In this document: one piece after another, positions 60,820-64,000 of the stretch
How the letters are laid out: every line of letters starts with the position of its first letter
Position numbering within the stretch: position 1 is the first letter of the stretch
Assembly (NCBI GenBank): GCA_002473165.1
Contig: DKSD01000059.1
Location: 1 to 64,000, forward strand
DNA length: 64,000 nt
Direction: 5' to 3'
From: Succinatimonas sp. UBA7265
Lineage (GTDB): Bacteria > Pseudomonadota > Gammaproteobacteria > Enterobacterales > Succinivibrionaceae
Made by a program: the position numbers and the translations under genes
Notes under the pieces: generated by a model
The model's database searches: none
Told to the model about the DNA's origin: nothing
What the model saw: only the letters and a program-made list of their open reading frames with translations

Positions 60820-61941
60820 ATGAAGACCTTCAAATTCAAGCTTTACCGCTCGAAGAAGACGCGGCGGCTGGATCATCAGCTTTGGGTCGCTTGCAAGGTC
60901 TACAATCATGCCATCGCGCTTCATCGCCGCTACCGGAAGCTCTATCACAAGTCTCTTTCCAAGTTTTCCCTCCAGAAACACCTCGCGAAGCTCAGGAAGC
61001 TTCCGCGCTATGCGTTCTGGAACGACATCCCTTCCCACGCCATTCAGGACATCACCGACCGCATCCAGCGCGGCTACAGGCTTTTTTGGGAGAACCTGAA
61101 GAACAGGCGGAAGACCGCGCCGCCGAAGTTCAGGAGCTGGCGGAAATACCGCTCCCTCTCGTACAACATGGTCGGGCGTTCCGTCATCAAGGGAAACGTC
61201 ATCAGGATTGCCGGAGGGAAGTACAAGTTTTCCAGGAGCCGCGACATCGAAGGAACTGTCAAGCTCCTGACGGTCAAGCGGGACGCCTGCGGGGACTTCT
61301 TTGTGTATCTCATCTGCGACACGCCCGAAGTCAGGAGAGAAACCAGAATGGGTGAAAGCATCGGTTTCGATTTCGGCTTGAAAGGGGCTATGCTGGTCGC
61401 AGAGGATCCGAAGAACGACATCCCCGGACCATCCTTCTTTCGCAGGCAGAAGAACGCCATCGCGAGGGCGAACCGCAGGCTGTCCGGCAAGCGGATAGGC
61501 TCGCACAACCGCGAGAAAGCGCGGCTGGAACTTGCGCGGCTGCATCGCCGTGTGGCGAACCGGCGGCGGGCGTTCCACTGGGAACTGGCGCGCAGCCTCT
61601 GCAAGAAGTATTCCGACATCTGTCTTGAAGACCTCAATATGAAGCGGATGCAGACGGGACACGGGAAGAAAGCTGCGGACTATGGTTTTGCCGAACTCGT
61701 CAGCCTTCTGGAATACGTCAGCCCAAAATTCGGAACGGCCGTCGTCCGCATCGGCAAATTCTTTCCTTCCAGTCAGCTTTGCAACGCCTGCGGCTTCCGG
61801 AACAAGGAAATCAGGGATGTTCGCATCCGTGCATGGGACTGCCCGAAATGCGGGGCGCATCACGATCGCGACCGTAACGCGGCGAAGAACATCCGCGAGG
61901 AAGGGCTGCGCATTCTTGCAGAAAAACAGGCAACGGCTTGA
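60820..61941 (+). CDS. tnpB: TnpB RNA-guided nuclease of the IS605 family
   Basis: 373 residues. RuvC active site complete: D184 (GFDFGLK), E270 (ICLEDLNM) and D351 (HHDRDRNAAKN). The zinc finger between the last two motifs is intact (CNACGF at C321/C324, CPKCG at C341/C344). The N-terminal domain begins MKTFKFKLYRSKK. TnpB proteins cut DNA next to a short target-adjacent motif using a guide RNA made from the element's 3' end, which helps retain the element. All key residues are present although the partner TnpA looks damaged. Confidence 0.92.
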   Translation: MKTFKFKLYRSKKTRRLDHQLWVACKVYNHAIALHRRYRKLYHKSLSKFSLQKHLAKLRKLPRYAFWNDIPSHAIQDITDRIQRGYRLFWENLKNRRKTAPPKFRSWRKYRSLSYNMVGRSVIKGNVIRIAGGKYKFSRSRDIEGTVKLLTVKRDACGDFFVYLICDTPEVRRETRMGESIGFDFGLKGAMLVAEDPKNDIPGPSFFRRQKNAIARANRRLSGKRIGSHNREKARLELARLHRRVANRRRAFHWELARSLCKKYSDICLEDLNMKRMQTGHGKKAADYGFAELVSLLEYVSPKFGTAVVRIGKFFPSSQLCNACGFRNKEIRDVRIRAWDCPKCGAHHDRDRNAAKNIREEGLRILAEKQATA

Positions 61942-62075
61942 AACACAAGCTGGGCGGGGCATCGTCCAGTAACAGGAGTTTCCGTAAGTCCTTCGCGAGA
62001 GGGCAGGAAGCGTTAGTCACTTTAGAATCCCATGGCTTTAGCCGTGGGAGTATGTCAATTTGCATATGGATACAT
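61900..62075 (+). ncRNA. Predicted omegaRNA (reRNA) of TnpB with guide
   Basis: By family rule, the scaffold overlaps the 3' end of tnpB and runs to the right end of the IS at about 62058; the next bases (TTTGCATATGGATACATG...) are the guide. The left border is approximate. The scaffold includes the right-end hairpin 62029-62048. The candidate target-adjacent motif, read at the left flank, is TTTGA. Confidence 0.55.
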
Positions 62076-62138
62076 GTGGATACGCAACGGCGGAGGCGCT
62101 GCCGATGCCGAGCCTGGCTGCCGGTTTTTCAGCAAACT

Positions 62139-62168
62139 AAAAGGCCACCCCGTTTCCGGAGCGGCCTT
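62139..62168 (-). terminator. Terminator of the infC-rpmI-rplT operon
   Basis: AAGGCC and GGCCTT arms with an inner CCG/CGG pair; in the minus direction the stem is followed by TTTTAGTTT. It lies 20 bp after the rplT stop. Confidence 0.75.
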
Positions 62169-62187
62169 CGCATAACGTCAGGCTAAA

Positions 62188-62547
62188 TCAGGCTGAAAGA
62201 GCCTCTTTGGCCTTGGCGGCAATAGCTTCGAAAGCAGTCTTGTCATTGACGGCCAGATCGGAGAGGACCTTGCGATCGATCTCGATGTTAGCCTTGTGCA
62301 GACCGTTGATCAGCTGGCTGTAGCTCAGATCGTACTGACGGGCCGCCGCATTGATGCGGACGATCCACAGCTCACGGAACTGACGCTTCTTCTGGCGGCG
62401 ATCACGGTAAGCGTACTGGCCGGCCTTGGTAACGGCCTGGACGGCAACGCGATAGGTGCGTGAACGGGCGCCGTAGTAGCCTTTGGCAGCCTTAAGAACT
62501 TTCTTGTGACGGGCATGGGCGGTAACACCGCGTTTAACTCTTGCCAT
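62188..62547 (-). CDS. rplT: 50S ribosomal protein L20
   Basis: 119 residues starting MARVKRGVTAHARHKKVLK and containing RSRTYRVA, YRDRRQKKRQFRELWIVRINAA, the L20 signature. In E. coli L20 represses the rpmI-rplT mRNA by binding it. 17 bp after rpmI. Confidence 0.98.
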   Translation of the reverse strand: MARVKRGVTAHARHKKVLKAAKGYYGARSRTYRVAVQAVTKAGQYAYRDRRQKKRQFRELWIVRINAAARQYDLSYSQLINGLHKANIEIDRKVLSDLAVNDKTAFEAIAAKAKEALSA

Positions 62548-62564
62548 TTGTCAAATCCTCCACA

Positions 62565-62777
62565 TTAAGCGTAAGGCAGCTGGCGCATGATGGCGCGCAG
62601 GTTGCAAGTCTTCACGTAAACCATCTTGCGCAGAGAGCGTTTGCGCTTAGAGGTCTTCTTAGTGAGGATGTGACGCAGGTTCTGGTGACGGCACTTGTAG
62701 TGGCCGCTGCCGGTCTTCTTGAAGCGCTTGGCAACGCCTCTGTCGGTCTTCATCTTGACCTTGACTTTTTTAGCCAT
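62565..62777 (-). CDS. rpmI: 50S ribosomal protein L35
   Basis: 70 residues, MAKKVKVKMKTDRGVAKRFK, with HILTKKTSKRKRSLRK. Normal gammaproteobacterial L35 is about 65 residues; the extra length is at the C-terminus (NLRAIMRQLPYA), which is the usual end plus a few residues. Between infC and rplT as expected. Confidence 0.97.
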   Translation of the reverse strand: MAKKVKVKMKTDRGVAKRFKKTGSGHYKCRHQNLRHILTKKTSKRKRSLRKMVYVKTCNLRAIMRQLPYA

Positions 62778-62850
62778 TTTTATAACTCCGCATTAAGCTG
62801 GATGACCAAAACAGGAGCCTTGGGCTTGCGCCCTCGGACTTGTGACCCTG

Positions 62851-63396
62851 TTACTGTTTCTTTTTAGGAGCAAGCACCATGGACGCCTGCCTGCCTTCCA
62901 TCTTGGACGCAGACTCGACCTGGGCTATGCCCGCAACGGTGCAGAGATCATTCTCCACACGCTTTAAGACATCAAAGCCGAGGGACTGGTGCGCCATCTC
63001 GCGACCGCGGAAGCGCAGAGTAACTTTAGCTTTGTTGCCTTCTTCGAGGAAGCGGGTCAGGTTGCGCAGTTTAACCTGATAATCGCCCTCGTCAGTGCCG
63101 GGACGGAATTTGACTTCCTTCACCTGCACAACCTTTTGTTTCTTCTTCTTCTGATCTTTGCTCTTTTCGTAGAGGTACTTGCCGTACTCGATAAGCTTGC
63201 AGACAGGCGGATTGGCGTTGGGGCTGATCTCGACGAGATCGACTCCGGCGTCCTTGGCCATGTGCAGAGCCTCTGCGGTGGCCATCACGCCCAGAACCTG
63301 ATTATCCTGATCCAGAAGGCGCACTTCGCGGCTTCTGATGTCATTGTTTATCCGGTTTTTCTGGAAAGTCCTACCGGTTCTTCTGTTGTTGTTTAT
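62851..63396 (-). CDS. infC: Translation initiation factor IF-3 with likely ATA start
   Basis: 181 residues. IF-3 features: KNRINNDIRSREVRLLD, GVMATAEALHMAKDAGVDLVEISPNANPPVC, KEVKFRPGTDEGDYQVKLRNLTRFLEEG, KVTLRFRGREMAHQ. The start is set at an ATA codon (63396-63394), eight bases after GAGGAG; this gives an N-terminus of the same length as E. coli IF-3, whose start is ATT. A GTG at 63405 is in frame, but the Shine-Dalgarno abuts it and leaves no spacing. A rare start would allow the known autoregulation in which IF-3 discriminates against its own mRNA. Confidence 0.93.
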   Translation of the reverse strand: MNNNRRTGRTFQKNRINNDIRSREVRLLDQDNQVLGVMATAEALHMAKDAGVDLVEISPNANPPVCKLIEYGKYLYEKSKDQKKKKQKVVQVKEVKFRPGTDEGDYQVKLRNLTRFLEEGNKAKVTLRFRGREMAHQSLGFDVLKRVENDLCTVAGIAQVESASKMEGRQASMVLAPKKKQ

Positions 63397-63421
63397 AGCA
63401 AGCACTCCTCAACTGAACAAA

Positions 63422-63467
63422 GGTTCGGAGCGCAGCAAGCGCCTTGCGGCGCCCGGCGCTCCGAACC
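63422..63467. other. Strong stem-loop between thrS and infC
   Basis: GGTTCGGAGCGC (63422-63433) pairs perfectly with GCGCTCCGAACC (63456-63467); an inner GCGCC/GGCGC stem is possible in the loop. It lies 17 bases upstream of the infC GTG in the leader or thrS-infC spacer, where it could act as attenuator or processing site. No T-run follows on either strand. Confidence 0.6.
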
Positions 63468-63503
63468 CTGCATTTTCACTGATCAGATATCAGAAAAAAC
63501 GTT

Positions 63504-64000
63504 TTATTTCTTTGCCTTGGCCTCGCGTTCCTGCACGATTTTCAGGTCGGCGTCCGGCATAGGCTTGCGCGCTATGATATCCGCTTTTATCATTTGGATC
63601 AAGTCGTCAACCTTCATCTGGCCGAGATCCGCGCCCTTTCTGGTGCGCACCGCGACCACGCCTTTTTCAGCCTCTTTGGCGCCGACGACCGCCATGTACG
63701 GAACGTGCATGAGCGTGTGCTCGCGGACCTTAAAGCCGATCTTGTCAGAGCGCAGATCCGAGCGCACGCGCAGCTCGGCGGCGTCTATCTGCTCCGTGAC
63801 TTTCTTAGCGTACTCAGCCTGATCGTCGGTGATGTTCATGACGACGCACTGCACCGGGGCCAGCCAGGCCGGGAACGAGCCGGCGTAGTTCTCGGTGAGG
63901 ATGCCGATGAAGCGCTCGAGCGAGCCTAACATGGCGCGGTGGATCATCACCGGCACGTGCTCCTGGTTGTCCTCGCCGATGTAGTGGGCGCCCAGCCTCC
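63504..64000 (-). CDS. thrS: Threonyl-tRNA synthetase, C-terminal part (runs off the window)
   Basis: The last 165 residues or so are present and the gene continues beyond base 64000. LGAHYIGEDNQEHVPVMIHRAMLGSLERFIGIL is class II motif 3 with the ATP-binding Arg; the anticodon-binding domain follows (WLAPVQCVVMNITDDQAEYAKKV ... HVPYMAVVGAKEAEKGVVAVRTR). First gene of the thrS-infC-rpmI-rplT cluster on the minus strand. Confidence 0.96.
   Translation of the reverse strand, partial: RLGAHYIGEDNQEHVPVMIHRAMLGSLERFIGILTENYAGSFPAWLAPVQCVVMNITDDQAEYAKKVTEQIDAAELRVRSDLRSDKIGFKVREHTLMHVPYMAVVGAKEAEKGVVAVRTRKGADLGQMKVDDLIQMIKADIIARKPMPDADLKIVQEREAKAKK

Larger units (their letters stand above)
60304..62058 (+). 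mobile_element. IS200/IS605-type element with tnpA and tnpB
   Basis: About 1.75 kb. The ends are set by comparing the interrupted repeat with the intact one: left flank CATTTGA, right flank (A)TTTGCATATGG; uncertainty one or two bases. As expected for this family there is no target duplication. An imperfect left-end hairpin lies within about 60316-60360, and a right-end hairpin at 62029-62048 (CCCATGGC, TTTA, GCCGTGGG), followed by GTATGTCAA at the right border. Contains a Y1 transposase gene and a TnpB gene in the same direction. Confidence 0.85.

Noticed and set aside
63397..63405. GTG at 63405 as infC start
   Set aside because: The GAGGA ribosome site directly abuts it; the ATA nine bases later has correct spacing and gives the usual IF-3 length. 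Not fully excluded.

Overview
The window is chromosomal DNA from a gammaproteobacterium. Its conserved blocks match enterobacterial or vibrio-like gene order: ribF-ileS-lspA-ispH with rpsT divergent from ribF; frsA-proB-proA; thrS-infC-rpmI-rplT; and a hexameric-type gltA. Together with frsA, a bioF-bioG-bioC cluster, modF, fsr and many AAA-ATPase-like/PD-(D/E)XK genes, this fits an anaerobic host-associated lineage such as Succinivibrionaceae. That family name is an inference, not something the sequence proves.

Layout. (1) 1-960 is AT-rich and carries a GtrA-like membrane protein. (2) 958-9,550 holds ispH, lspA, ileS and ribF on the minus strand and rpsT on the plus strand. These are separated by unusually long non-coding stretches (about 1.0 and 1.8 kb) with degenerate repeats and hairpins; fkpB, which often sits between lspA and ispH, is missing. 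(3) 10,355-28,901 is an accessory island. It has five head-to-tail AAA-ATPase-like/PD-(D/E)XK nuclease genes in alternating subtypes A-B-A-B-A, then an orphan HigA/ImmA-IrrE-type regulator, an Rpn-family nuclease followed by a free-standing copy of its C-terminal part, an FAD oxidoreductase, a truncated DUF4143-type ATPase, an HTH-DarG-DarT toxin-antitoxin operon, a nuclease-domain remnant and a sixth full-length AAA/nuclease gene. (4) 28,963-47,845 is mostly housekeeping: two UspE-like proteins, modF, proA-proB-frsA, a ZIP transporter, murJ, bioF-bioG-bioC, pepD, a catalytically degenerate MalZ-like GH13 protein and fsr. (5) 47,996-53,416 is a second accessory patch: a KfrA-like DNA-binding protein, a HigB-HigA module whose antitoxin keeps an intact HExxH peptidase motif, a frameshifted ogt, an AlkA-type glycosylase and two pRiA4b ORF-3-type proteins. 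(6) 53,459-64,000 holds an MsbA-type exporter, ackA, pdxH, purU, gltA, an IS200/IS605 element (tnpA-tnpB), rplT, rpmI, infC and the 3' part of thrS.

How the genes work together. The island at 10-29 kb is dominated by predicted nucleases and toxin-antitoxin modules: the AAA/PD-(D/E)XK array, Rpn, DarTG and HigA relatives. It looks like a defence or addiction region shaped by tandem duplication, module exchange and decay. Two HigA-ImmA-type loci 29 kb apart share the same promoter/operator design. One has lost its toxin gene and both histidines of the peptidase motif. Rpn with a separate C-terminal ORF resembles the nuclease/intragenic-inhibitor arrangement described for Rpn proteins, here with the putative inhibitor duplicated as its own gene. 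The IS605 element at 60.3-62.1 kb sits inside the second copy of a 71-bp repeat, so its ends can be placed to within a base or two. Its TnpA has lost one HUH histidine while TnpB keeps all catalytic residues.
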